57,029 bases of DNA from a virus. Where the stretch lies: positions 1-57,029 of the IMG/VR virus record IMGVR_UViG_3300043425_000238; one strand, written 5' to 3'. Below are positions 34,041 to 40,925 of the stretch, in pieces. The notes under the pieces are model-generated. The model worked only from the letters and a program-made list of their open reading frames with translations, searched no databases and had not been told where the DNA came from. Position 1 is the first letter of the stretch, and each line of letters begins with the position of its first letter. The translations under genes were made by a program, and so were the position numbers.

Positions 34041-34178
34041 TTACTTGCCAACAAGAACCGTGGTCACATTACCACGACTAAATTCCACGGTACATCCTCT
34101 GCCTTTTTCTACAACCACCACAGCAAATGCCCCGCAGATAAAACTGAACGCACAACAAGCCAAGACTAATTTACCCAT
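34041..34178 (-). CDS. Tiny membrane or exported protein
   Basis: 45 residues from ATG 34178 (34181 also possible; GGAGAGAA upstream). A hydrophobic helix GKLVLACCAFSFICGAFAVV with two cysteines could be a signal or anchor. The remainder (KGRGCTVEFSRGNVTTVLVG) is short. It overlaps the upstream stop. Confidence 0.55.
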   Translation of the reverse strand: MGKLVLACCAFSFICGAFAVVVVEKGRGCTVEFSRGNVTTVLVGK

Positions 34179-34414
34179 CATTTCTCTCCATAACTCACAG
34201 GAGGTGCCAGCAGCTTCCTGCATTGCTCTTTAACCTGTACAGGATAGTCAACACTGATCTCAGCCAAGCGGCAGTCGTATTGCACAGTCAACTTGGTCCT
34301 AGGTGCTTGGTTTGACATCCCTTCCACTTGCGTCATCGCCCACAGCGCAAACAAGCCAGCACCCACCAGCGCAGCAATAAAGAAGATAGCCATTATTCCG
34401 TCGTCTTTATTCAT
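34178..34414 (-). CDS. Small single-TM protein
   Basis: 78 residues: one membrane helix (IMAIFFIAALVGAGLFALWA) after a short charged start, then an exported or cytoplasmic domain with two cysteines (YDCRLAEISVDYPVQVKEQC). AAGGAGG lies four bases before the ATG. The CRL.EIS.D.P...K..CR pattern occurs in small phage proteins near replication genes. Function unknown. Confidence 0.65.
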   Translation of the reverse strand: MNKDDGIMAIFFIAALVGAGLFALWAMTQVEGMSNQAPRTKLTVQYDCRLAEISVDYPVQVKEQCRKLLAPPVSYGEK

Positions 34415-34423
34415 GATCCCTCC

Positions 34424-34672
34424 TTAATAAGCAAACAAGATCTCACCAGGTCTGCCAATGCCTTCCATAGAGTTAAGCGTACGGATAGCCTTTTCCAATG
34501 CAGCCACGGTTAATGGCACCTTCTTGCGATGCCATCTGGTAATGTTTGGACGACGGCCATATTGCATCCGCACACGAAAAGCAGTGTACGCTAAGAATCT
34601 AACATTATGGCGTAGGTGATCTCGCCTGTGCGCTGCCATGCGCGTCTTGCTATAGCGTCTTCGGATAATCAA
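34424..34672 (-). CDS. Small very basic protein
   Basis: About 82 residues if it starts at the TTG overlapping the upstream stop (GAGAGG seven bases before); the frame is open further upstream, and an internal ATG at 34639 is another choice. Arginine-rich: RRRYSKTRMAAHRRDHLRHN, then YGRRPNITRWHRKKVPLTVA. Probably binds nucleic acid by charge. No family recognised and start uncertain. Confidence 0.45.
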   Translation of the reverse strand: MIIRRRYSKTRMAAHRRDHLRHNVRFLAYTAFRVRMQYGRRPNITRWHRKKVPLTVAALEKAIRTLNSMEGIGRPGEILFAY

Positions 34673-34821
34673 AATGGTGCCTCTCCACAAATTTCCATCA
34701 TTTCTTTATAAGTCAGCTTCTTGACCACTACTTCCACGGTGCCAGGAGCAGGATGGTCGAACCTACGCACGACCTCCCCTTCCTCGTCAAGCAAGACCCA
34801 TTTCTTTACAGCGGAAACCAT
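34669..34821 (-). CDS. Very small early protein
   Basis: 50 residues from the ATG at 34821: MVSAVKKWVLLDEEGEVVRR, then FDHPAPGTVEVVVKKLTYKE. A KWVLLDEEGEVVRRF ... W/V pattern of this kind is seen in small phage proteins of unknown function. It overlaps the upstream gene by 16 bases. Confidence 0.55.
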   Translation of the reverse strand: MVSAVKKWVLLDEEGEVVRRFDHPAPGTVEVVVKKLTYKEMMEICGEAPF

Positions 34822-34994
34822 CTGACCAATGCCGGCAAGCCAAACAACAAGAACATACACCCTAACCAGTAGCCTACAAACTTCCAATTGATGGTCCAGC
34901 GTTTAGGCTCATCGGCAAAAGGGATCCAAGGCTTAGGATCAGTCCTGTGGAACTCAAAGTTCTCACGATCCCATGGTTCATAGTACTTCTTCAT
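34806..34994 (-). CDS. Small single-TM protein
   Basis: 62 residues: a polar, aromatic N-terminal part (KKYYEPWDRENFEFHRTDPK) and a C-terminal membrane helix (NWKFVGYWLGCMFLLFGLPA). GGAG lies seven bases before the ATG. It overlaps genes on both sides by 16-17 bases. Function unknown. Confidence 0.6.
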   Translation of the reverse strand: MKKYYEPWDRENFEFHRTDPKPWIPFADEPKRWTINWKFVGYWLGCMFLLFGLPALVRWFPL

Positions 34995-35160
34995 TTTGCT
35001 TCTCCAACAGACTAAGTTTATATTCAAGCACGTCGATCTTTTGCAGCACAACCATCATGTGGTTCTGTAGACCGTTGATCACGCCAATTAAAGCTGTGAT
35101 CTTGTCATCACCTACACCGTCATACTTACCGAACGGAAAAACGTTGTCTTGCTCGCTCAT
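34978..35160 (-). CDS. Small coiled-coil protein
   Basis: 60 residues: MSEQDNVFPFGKYDGVGDDK, then a helical zipper-like half (LQKIDVLEYKLSLLEKQNEE). GGAG lies seven bases before the ATG. It overlaps the upstream gene by 35 bases. Function unknown. Confidence 0.6.
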   Translation of the reverse strand: MSEQDNVFPFGKYDGVGDDKITALIGVINGLQNHMMVVLQKIDVLEYKLSLLEKQNEEVL

Positions 35161-35290
35161 TTTCTCTCTCCTCTGCTAGATTGTTTTCTTCTTCAAATTC
35201 TTGGCGCATTGCCTGTAAGTTAGCCACGATGGAACGTAGTTCGTCATCGTCGTCCATAGGTTCGTACATCATTTCGAAGAGATTAGCCAC
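35126..35290 (-). CDS. Small acidic early protein
   Basis: 54 residues from a GTG at 35290 with GGAG seven bases upstream. Acidic core YEPMDDDDELRSIVANLQAM followed by a charged helix (EFEEENNLAEERENERARQR). It overlaps both neighbours. Function unknown. Confidence 0.55.
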   Translation of the reverse strand: MANLFEMMYEPMDDDDELRSIVANLQAMRQEFEEENNLAEERENERARQRFSVR

Positions 35291-35471
35291 GATTCTGCTC
35301 CTTCCATGACAAACCATCTTTTGCAGTGATGACGTTAATAGTATCATTTTTGCGGTCGTAAACTACACGTGGCAACGATCTAGCCATCTTTTCTTGCATT
35401 GCCATGATAGATTGAAGGTGTTCACGACGTTCGTCGTCGTCCATAAAATCTGTAGGATGAATATTTCGCAT
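35283..35471 (-). CDS. Small early protein
   Basis: 62 residues from the ATG at 35471 (AAGGAG six bases upstream, overlapping the previous stop): MRNIHPTDFMDDDERREHLQ, then SIMAMQEKMARSLPRVVYDR and DTINVITAKDGL. It shares the acidic MDDDE-R-L..I.A.Q motif with the next protein (MDDDDELRSIVANLQ), so the two may be distant duplicates. Confidence 0.6.
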   Translation of the reverse strand: MRNIHPTDFMDDDERREHLQSIMAMQEKMARSLPRVVYDRKNDTINVITAKDGLSWKEQNRG

Positions 35472-35481
35472 GTTGATCTCC

Positions 35482-35652
35482 TTAGTAAGCAAACACTAGA
35501 TCAGCATAAGCTGACTTAGCTTCACGTTTAAGTACGCGTTCAGATGAACCACTGAAGTCAATGCCGTAGCATTCCATCTTGTACTGCACTTCTGCAGCAA
35601 CTTCTAAGGTAACATTCAACCATGCAGCAATTTCGTGTGTCAATTTATTCAT
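35482..35652 (-). CDS. Small early protein
   Basis: 56 residues: MNKLTHEIAAWLNVTLEVAA, then EVQYKMECYGIDFSGSSERV and LKREAKSAYADLVFAY. GGAG lies seven bases before the ATG. Mostly helical, possibly a small HTH-like fold, but I cannot assign it. Confidence 0.6.
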   Translation of the reverse strand: MNKLTHEIAAWLNVTLEVAAEVQYKMECYGIDFSGSSERVLKREAKSAYADLVFAY

Positions 35653-35675
35653 AATCTTTCTCCGCTTTCTAGATG

Positions 35676-35693
35676 AGGGGGCCTGAGCCCCCT
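35676..35693 (-). other. GC-rich hairpin after an early gene
   Basis: AGGGGGC-TCAG-GCCCCCT, a perfect 7 bp stem six bases after the stop of the 102-residue gene, with no U-tract. The stem is identical to that of the capsid hairpin at 19165-19182; only the loop differs. Confidence 0.65.
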
Positions 35694-35698
35694 GTGAA

Positions 35699-36007
35699 TT
35701 AAAAGTTATAGTCGTAATGTTTTACAGGTTTGTCGCTAAGTCCGAATTTACGACCGCTTGCATCTTTCCAGCCTTTTTTACCTAGGCGGATGCGGATGAC
35801 GCGGTTGTTTTCGTTAGACTTGATGTTCCACTCTTGATCGTTGTTATTAACACAGTGAGCTGAAAAACCACCAGGAATGAATTCTGGTTTCCATGATTCT
35901 GAACGTTCTGCATCCATAGCACGAATTTCCATAGTTTTTTCAGATACTACACGAACAACTTCAAATGGATTAACATCTGACCAACCGTAATGATTTGCAT
36001 ACAACAT
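35699..36007 (-). CDS. Conserved small phage protein, function unknown
   Basis: 102 residues: MLYANHYGWSDVNPFEVVRV, then SEKTMEIRAMDAERSESWKP, FIPGGFSAHCVNNNDQEWNI and VIRIRLGKKGWKDASGRKFG. I recognise this ANHYG.SD..PFEVV ... GGF.AHC.N...Q.W pattern from phages and plasmids as an uncharacterised protein. It has AGGAG and its own promoter, and is followed by a strong hairpin, so it may be made abundantly early. Confidence 0.7.
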   Translation of the reverse strand: MLYANHYGWSDVNPFEVVRVVSEKTMEIRAMDAERSESWKPEFIPGGFSAHCVNNNDQEWNIKSNENNRVIRIRLGKKGWKDASGRKFGLSDKPVKHYDYNF

Positions 36008-36049
36008 AACTTTCTCCTCTTTCTAATCGTTCACATTGAACGTGGAACC

Positions 36050-36080
36050 ATTATAAACGGAAGAAATATCACTTGTAAAC
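36050..36080 (-). promoter_or_regulatory. Promoter with shared TTTACA element
   Basis: Minus strand TTTACA (36075-36080) and a perfect -10 TATAAT (36050-36055), spacer 19 bases (18 if the -35 is taken as TTACAA). It directly follows the TrfB-like gene and drives the 102-residue gene and small-gene cluster. The surrounding CGCTAAAGCTGTTTACAA is almost identical to the element at 43998-44015. Confidence 0.6.
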
Positions 36081-36084
36081 AGCT

Positions 36085-36303
36085 TTAGCGCAAATATTTA
36101 TCTCTTTTTAGCATTCTTTTGTAAAAATCATTGACGGTTCTTGTAACATGTTGACGTGAAACACCTATTTCCTTTGCCACATGAGCCTTACAACGACCTC
36201 CAATGACAACCATTCTGATGGCTTTTTCCATATTTTCATGATACCAGCTTCGTTCAATGATAGCCTCAACTAGCTCTAACTCAACACCGGTCATATTCTG
36301 CAT
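36085..36303 (-). CDS. TrfB/KorA-like HTH regulator
   Basis: 72 residues from the ATG at 36303, which overlaps the polymerase stop (TAATG). Helical N-terminal half, then a helix-turn-helix at residues about 38-58: CKAHVAKEIGVSRQHVTRTV. The AIR.VVI.G..KA.VAKE.GVSRQ.V pattern is that of TrfB/KorA-type plasmid repressors. It lies immediately before a promoter and may regulate promoters carrying the CTGTTTACAA element. The operator is not known. Confidence 0.75.
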   Translation of the reverse strand: MQNMTGVELELVEAIIERSWYHENMEKAIRMVVIGGRCKAHVAKEIGVSRQHVTRTVNDFYKRMLKRDKYLR

Positions 36304-38120
36304 TACTTTACACTCCCCCAATTTTCTCCACGTTCGTCATCAATAGCTAAAGGGATCTTTAAATCAAAGCCACACATAATCCTGCCTGCATGTTCTAGTG
36401 CCTCAATCCCTTCTTTTGTATTCGGCGCTGTCCACACCAATTCATCATGAACCGTCATCAATGGCATGCCAATGGATCCAGTCACACCTTCTTCAACCAT
36501 TTTAATCATGGCCATCTTGTTAATATCAGCTGCAGAGCCTTGCAGGATCCTGTTCAGTGCCTTATGCGTATACGCTCTGCGGACTCTCCCCCACTTATCG
36601 ATTGCAAGACCTTTATCTTCAATGGCATCTTCTCTAACTCCCCACTGATCTGCTTCCCACATATTAAACCTGGCCCTGCGTCCAAGTATAGTCTTGACAT
36701 ATCCACGGGAGCCTGCCCTCTTGGCTGCCAGATTATACGTCTCACGGACAAATGGCATCTTGTCATGGTAAATACTAAAGATCCCTTCAGCTTCCGCCAC
36801 TGTCATGCCTAACTCAGACGCTAACTTAGCTTTGCCCATCCCGTAGACAAGACCAAAGTTAATGGATTTTGCCGGCTTACGAGCAACGCCAGTGATCTCC
36901 GACACCATGGTATGAAAGTCAGTGGTTGGATCCTCACGATACATAGACCTTGCAAGCTCTGCGCCACGGCCAACACCATAATGGGTCAGCATTCTAAATT
37001 CGATTTGACTCCAGTCTTGTGCCGACATGATCTCCCCTTCGTCAGGTAAGAACAGACTCCTGACCAAAGGCCCAATCTCTTCATCACGCGCTGGAATATT
37101 TTGAAGGTTAGGGTTAGAACTACTAAGTCGACCGCTAACAGTGCCATACTCATCAGAACGTAATTGATTAAATGTTCCATACAATCTCCCATCCACATGC
37201 TTGTCTAATATATAGCCACGAACAAAGGTATCTCTTGCCTTTAGAAGCCTGCGGATCTCATATACAATAGGTAGATTAGCCTTGAGCCATGCCCCTTCAA
37301 AAGAAGGATTGCCTTTACCTGTAGTAGGATACTGGATCCCCTTCTTGTCACAATACGCCTTTAACGCAGCAGCCTTGTTAACGTCTTCAATAGGAAACTC
37401 TTGACCATACACTTCAATTTGCGCTGACCAGTCATCGTCCAACTGCTTAGCTTTCTCAACGTCAACACGAACTCCCCTCAAGCGCATGTCAACCAGCATA
37501 GGACAGAGCTTAGCTTCTACCTCGTACACTCGCCACAAGTCTTGTGCTTCTAACTCAGCCTTTTGCAGCAAGAACAGGTCAGCCAGACGGTCCACGTCAC
37601 CTCTAGCATATTCCTCTACCCAACTTGCCGGTGCTTTCCAGATGTTGCCAGCTTGACGACGACCTTTAGGTCCGCCAAATGCTGCCCGCAGCCGTTCGTA
37701 CATCTCGTCTTGTACCTTGCCACCTAAACCATACTTGCCTAACAATGAATCCAATGAATAAGATCTAGCGTATTCATCCAACAAAGGTTCAGCCAGCTGC
37801 ACATCCCAGATAGGCCCGTTCACTGTCACGCCTTCCCACTTCAGCCAACCTAGATCGTAGTTAGCATTGGCAAAGACCTTTGGCTCATCGCCACTAAACT
37901 GCTCGTTAGCCCATCTCAGTACCTGATCACGGTCCATGTTGCCACCACCTTCATGGCGGATAGGTAGGTAATAACTCTCACCGCCGGCTGCCACGCAAAT
38001 GCCAACAATGTAGCCTTTACCACGACCCCATCCTGGTCCATTGTCTAGTAGTTCAGGATCGCACGTCTCCGTGTCGATAGCAATAGGGCCTTTACCTCTT
38101 AACTCCGGTAATACATTCAT
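36303..38120 (-). CDS. polA: Family A DNA polymerase with 3'-5' exonuclease domain
   Basis: 605 residues, without a 5'-nuclease domain. Exonuclease motifs: AIDTET (D16, E18), FANANYDLGWL, and YARGDVDRLADLF near residue 170. Polymerase motifs: A, AQDWSQIEFRMLTHYG; B, RKPAKSINFGLVYGMG; C, MTVHDELVW. The residue equivalent to E. coli F762 is phenylalanine. It replicates the phage genome with the primase and helicases of the same unit. It overlaps the dCMP deaminase gene upstream by one base and the TrfB-like gene downstream by TAATG. This is one of the most secure assignments here. Confidence 0.97.
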   Translation of the reverse strand: MNVLPELRGKGPIAIDTETCDPELLDNGPGWGRGKGYIVGICVAAGGESYYLPIRHEGGGNMDRDQVLRWANEQFSGDEPKVFANANYDLGWLKWEGVTVNGPIWDVQLAEPLLDEYARSYSLDSLLGKYGLGGKVQDEMYERLRAAFGGPKGRRQAGNIWKAPASWVEEYARGDVDRLADLFLLQKAELEAQDLWRVYEVEAKLCPMLVDMRLRGVRVDVEKAKQLDDDWSAQIEVYGQEFPIEDVNKAAALKAYCDKKGIQYPTTGKGNPSFEGAWLKANLPIVYEIRRLLKARDTFVRGYILDKHVDGRLYGTFNQLRSDEYGTVSGRLSSSNPNLQNIPARDEEIGPLVRSLFLPDEGEIMSAQDWSQIEFRMLTHYGVGRGAELARSMYREDPTTDFHTMVSEITGVARKPAKSINFGLVYGMGKAKLASELGMTVAEAEGIFSIYHDKMPFVRETYNLAAKRAGSRGYVKTILGRRARFNMWEADQWGVREDAIEDKGLAIDKWGRVRRAYTHKALNRILQGSAADINKMAMIKMVEEGVTGSIGMPLMTVHDELVWTAPNTKEGIEALEHAGRIMCGFDLKIPLAIDDERGENWGSVK

Positions 38121-38563
38121 CAGACTTCCAATTCGTTATGGTGCCACTCACGTCCAGCCTTTTCCCATAGTGCCTTGCTAGTTTCACTATGCGGATAGTC
38201 TTGGTTGAACACAATTCGTTGGCAGCCGGTATTTAAGAGCAGCTTCAAGCAATGAATGCATGGCGCTGTCGTACAATAAGCAGTCTTGATCAGCTTCACG
38301 TCAGTCACCTGCAGCAGAGCATTCTGTTCAGCATGGATAGCTTCACACTTATCAAGGCCAAGGCCTGATCGATACTTAGCACCTTCACATGGCTCGTCAA
38401 TGCAATGAGCAAAGCCACTAGGCACGCCGTTGTAGCCAGTTGCCAAGACTTTGTTGTCTTCTGACACTAGCACGCAGCCAACTGTGCGTCTAGGACAAGT
38501 ACCTCTTGAAGAGACTACCTCGGCCATGACGCCAAAGTATTCATCCAGGCTAGGGCGTCGCAT
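38120..38563 (-). CDS. Deoxycytidylate deaminase
   Basis: 147 residues from the ATG at 38563 (MRRPSLDEYFG); an ATG at 38599 is possible but overlaps more. It converts dCMP to dUMP. Zinc and catalytic residues are all present: H77-A-E79 in AIHAEQN and C102xxC105 in PCIHC, with the usual RGTCPRRTVGCVLV near residue 20 and TGYNGVPSG. In the neighbouring cassette it would supply dUMP for hydroxymethylation or methylation. It overlaps the thymidylate-synthase-like gene by 14 bases. Confidence 0.95.
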   Translation of the reverse strand: MRRPSLDEYFGVMAEVVSSRGTCPRRTVGCVLVSEDNKVLATGYNGVPSGFAHCIDEPCEGAKYRSGLGLDKCEAIHAEQNALLQVTDVKLIKTAYCTTAPCIHCLKLLLNTGCQRIVFNQDYPHSETSKALWEKAGREWHHNELEV

Positions 38564-39212
38564 AGTCTTCAACCAATTTAAAGTGTCGTTCGTAAACATG
38601 TAAGCTTGCTACATTCCAATAAATGTCACCTGCAGGGACGCCAATGTTATTTGATACCTGGTCTAGCACATACTTCTGCCAGGCATAGTCATTCTTGTAG
38701 CCAAACACAGCATCATTAGATCTCATGTACACTAGCGCATGAACCTTACCTTTCCTGATCAGGTACTGAACGGTGTTGGTACACATGAAGTCGCTCATGC
38801 CGCCTGTACTATATTCCCATTGCATCGATGGTCTTGTATAGATCATGATGGCTCTGCGAGAGTCATGGTTTCTTTTTAACTCAGTTACGCAATTGATAAA
38901 CTGATCATGGTTTTCTACTGAGTAGATGCACCAGCCATAGTTAGAGTTAATCCAACCTTCAGGCGATGCTACAGCTTTCCAAATAGCAGGGATTGGCTCA
39001 GGGATGTCGTTCACATTAAGTGACTTGGACAAATACCAATCAAGCTCACGCTTAACGTAGTCTTCGTTGACAAACCCAAACAATGCCTCGTCATCAGCCA
39101 AAAAAGAAGCATTCATGATCTCAATGGTTTTCACACCTGACTTGTCAATGACAAACTCACCTTTGCGAAGCTTCTTAACAAGCTTGTTGCAAATGTCTTT
39201 AGTCTTCTTCAT
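38550..39212 (-). CDS. Thymidylate synthase-fold enzyme, probable deoxypyrimidine hydroxymethylase
   Basis: 220 residues, shorter than cellular ThyA. Landmarks: INSNYGWCIY, DSRRAIMIY (phosphate-binding arginines 119-120), catalytic C144 in DFMCTNTVQY, RSND at 164-167 and GYKND at 171-175, then IYWNVASLHVYERHF. C144 to D175 is 31 residues, exactly the spacing from the catalytic Cys to N177 of E. coli ThyA or D179 of T4 dCMP hydroxymethylase. So the base-recognition position here is Asp, as in dCMP-specific members. The proline usually before the catalytic Cys is Met. In this cassette it probably makes 5-hydroxymethyl-dCMP or -dUMP; substrate is open. Confidence 0.85.
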   Translation of the reverse strand: MKKTKDICNKLVKKLRKGEFVIDKSGVKTIEIMNASFLADDEALFGFVNEDYVKRELDWYLSKSLNVNDIPEPIPAIWKAVASPEGWINSNYGWCIYSVENHDQFINCVTELKRNHDSRRAIMIYTRPSMQWEYSTGGMSDFMCTNTVQYLIRKGKVHALVYMRSNDAVFGYKNDYAWQKYVLDQVSNNIGVPAGDIYWNVASLHVYERHFKLVEDYATP

Positions 39213-40068
39213 AATGACCTCGTAATAAATTCACTAACGGATATTGATCCGCATGGCGGAAACGTTTCCAATATTGTGGATGTTCCACGCGAGTGTGTTT
39301 AAGATCTGCAATCTCACACCATCTTGCTGCTTCTTCACCTAACGCAATGATTAGTCTTGGATTAAGCTCATCCACGAAGTCTTTTGATTGGATCCCACCG
39401 TCAAGACGGAAGCCGTTAACCCAGTAAAGCTCTGACTCTGGCACACCTGCATAGTCCAATTGCATGGCAAGCCAAGGACTGCAGCCCTCCCAATGAACGA
39501 ATGGCAAGTCAAGGTTATCGATGAGTGGGTTTGATGCTGTGTCTCCAACAATAAGGATGTTTCCTGGTTTGAAGTTGCCAATGCCTGGTCCTTTGTTTTC
39601 GTAGATCTCAACTGCTGCTAACTTCTCAGCAAGATCGTTTAATGTTTCCTTTGTCCAGTCATAAGTCACATGAGGCGTGTTGTATTTCATGGCAGCGTAA
39701 CCATCATAGATAGCTTTGAACTGTGCCTCGTCAGATACCATCTCTTCACGACCACTAGACCAAGCTTTATGACAAGTCTCGTAGTCAGGTAAGCAGGCAA
39801 TAACAATACGGCCTTCAGACAAGATCATGCGGTCAAGCATACGAGTGCGATGGCCATAACGCTGTGGCGTCTTGTGATAGATCGGTGAATAGACTAACTC
39901 AGAATAGTACATGCGGTCTACTGATTTGGCATCACTAATGACTGACTTAAGCGTTTCAGTAAACATCACACGAGCATCTGGGTAGTAGCTATGGTGCCAA
40001 GAATCACCTAGACTGTCAGCTAGCGTAGTCTTACCAGCTCCATCAGGGCCTTCTAAAATATATCTCAT
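39199..40068 (-). CDS. P-loop nucleotide/DNA kinase fused to a UDG-like domain
   Basis: 289 residues. Residues 1-150 are a dNMP/thymidylate-kinase-type P-loop domain: Walker A EGPDGAGKTT (6-15), then RMLDRMILSEGRIVIACLPD. Residues 168-289 look like a uracil-DNA-glycosylase superfamily domain: NILIVGDTASNP, LPFVHWEGCSPWLAMQLDYA, YWVNGF, PRLIIALGEEA and VEHPQYW at 261-267. It starts in an ATGA overlap with the 54-residue gene. The kinase could phosphorylate a hydroxymethyl nucleotide, or hydroxymethyluracil within DNA; the UDG-like part may recognise the base in DNA or protect or edit it. The fusion is inferred by eye and needs a profile search. Confidence 0.65.
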   Translation of the reverse strand: MRYILEGPDGAGKTTLADSLGDSWHHSYYPDARVMFTETLKSVISDAKSVDRMYYSELVYSPIYHKTPQRYGHRTRMLDRMILSEGRIVIACLPDYETCHKAWSSGREEMVSDEAQFKAIYDGYAAMKYNTPHVTYDWTKETLNDLAEKLAAVEIYENKGPGIGNFKPGNILIVGDTASNPLIDNLDLPFVHWEGCSPWLAMQLDYAGVPESELYWVNGFRLDGGIQSKDFVDELNPRLIIALGEEAARWCEIADLKHTRVEHPQYWKRFRHADQYPLVNLLRGHYEED

Positions 40069-40229
40069 CGAGGTAGCTCCAAGTGTTTAGTATCAACTTC
40101 CACGATCTTATCATCTGGCAGCTGCACCATGGCTGTGTCAGGATAATGACCTGTCTTTAAAACTTTAACTACACATTCAAACTCTCTATGCCATAACCAC
40201 TGTGGCAATGTTTTATTATTTGGCTGCAT
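40065..40229 (-). CDS. Small protein in the modification cassette
   Basis: 54 residues: MQPNNKTLPQWLWHREFECV, then VKVLKTGHYPDTAMVQLPDD and KIVEVDTKHLELPR. It overlaps the MazG-like gene upstream and the kinase gene downstream (ATGA). A short beta-barrel-like pattern (W.H.....V..L..G.YPDTA.V.LPDD..VEV) suggests a small SH3-like fold, possibly a partner of one of the enzymes. Function unknown. Confidence 0.65.
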   Translation of the reverse strand: MQPNNKTLPQWLWHREFECVVKVLKTGHYPDTAMVQLPDDKIVEVDTKHLELPR

Positions 40230-40629
40230 TCAGCACCCCTTCAATGTCAGGTCCTTGCCAGCCTCTCGGCTTAATTACATCTAGCGAGGATCCACGTTTA
40301 GATTCGTCAGCGCTACTTGCTCTGACCTTGCTCATGTTTGCTCGTTGAACCTCAGCCCACAATTGCTGCCATGGCAAGCCCATCATGTAAGCTGTGCCCA
40401 TAGCTACGTAGACTAGATCAATCAAAGCGTCTGCCATGCCTGGTAAATCATCAGAAATAGCACTCACACGGAATTCCATGAGCTCTTCTTCCAAGAATTT
40501 AAGACGGAATTTAACTGTCTCTTGGTCCAAGAGTCTAGGTTTGCCGTCATAAGTTAGGCCAAACTTTTCATGGAAGGCTGCCACATCTTCATAGTTGGAC
40601 AATGGTCCAAAGGTATCGTCTATGCTCAT
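40216..40629 (-). CDS. MazG-like nucleotide pyrophosphohydrolase
   Basis: 137 residues. The helical all-alpha NTP-PPase pattern is present: RLKFLEEELMEFRVS (EExxE) and MADALIDLVYVAMGTAYMMG (DxxxD), with a C-terminal RANMSKVRA segment typical of phage MazG-like proteins. Such enzymes hydrolyse (d)NTPs to (d)NMP. In this cassette it could clear an unmodified dNTP from the pool so that the modified one is used. Substrate not predictable. Overlaps its neighbours by 4 and 14 bases. Confidence 0.8.
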   Translation of the reverse strand: MSIDDTFGPLSNYEDVAAFHEKFGLTYDGKPRLLDQETVKFRLKFLEEELMEFRVSAISDDLPGMADALIDLVYVAMGTAYMMGLPWQQLWAEVQRANMSKVRASSADESKRGSSLDVIKPRGWQGPDIEGVLNAAK

Positions 40630-40883
40630 GATATTCTTTTCACCTTAACTTTGTTTTTTGCACGAATGATCGTGGTGTTTGCTGAACCACGTCCCCAATT
40701 TTTAACTGCGTAGCTAGAGATGCTGCTTCTAAGCACCTCAATGTCAAACTCACCTTGCGGAATAAACGCAGTGTTGCCTACCTGAAGTGTACTGATTTTC
40801 TTACGGTAATGGTTAGTGATAGCTCCATGCTTTTTACGTTCTTGAGCTTTTGACTTAAATAATGCTAATAGTTTTTCAAACAT
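40626..40883 (-). CDS. Small basic protein, first gene after the PLP enzyme
   Basis: 85 residues. Helical basic start (LLALFKSKAQERKKHGAITN), then ISTLQVGNTAFIPQGEFDIE, VLRSSISSYAVKNWGRGS and TTIIRAKNKVKVKRIS. The VG.T..IP ... R..I..YA...GR ... T.....VKV.RI pattern is familiar from small phage proteins thought to bind DNA. AAGGA lies upstream of the ATG. The shared CTGTTTACAA element lies only 32 bases upstream, but a good -10 box is not visible there. Confidence 0.6.
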   Translation of the reverse strand: MFEKLLALFKSKAQERKKHGAITNHYRKKISTLQVGNTAFIPQGEFDIEVLRSSISSYAVKNWGRGSANTTIIRAKNKVKVKRIS

Positions 40884-40914
40884 TTCTATTCCTTTCTAGT
40901 GTTGGAATGGTTAT

Positions 40915-40920
40915 TGTAAA
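40915..40920 (-). promoter_or_regulatory. TTTACA element (shared motif), role unclear
   Basis: The 42-base gap after the PLP-enzyme gene contains CTTAAAACTGTTTACAATAA on the minus strand, the same element found at the promoters at 43999, 36075 and 32092. The best -10 here is only TAGAAA (16-base spacer), and transcription would start at the ribosome binding site, so it may instead be an operator or vestigial promoter. Confidence 0.4.
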
Positions 40921-40925
40921 CAGTT

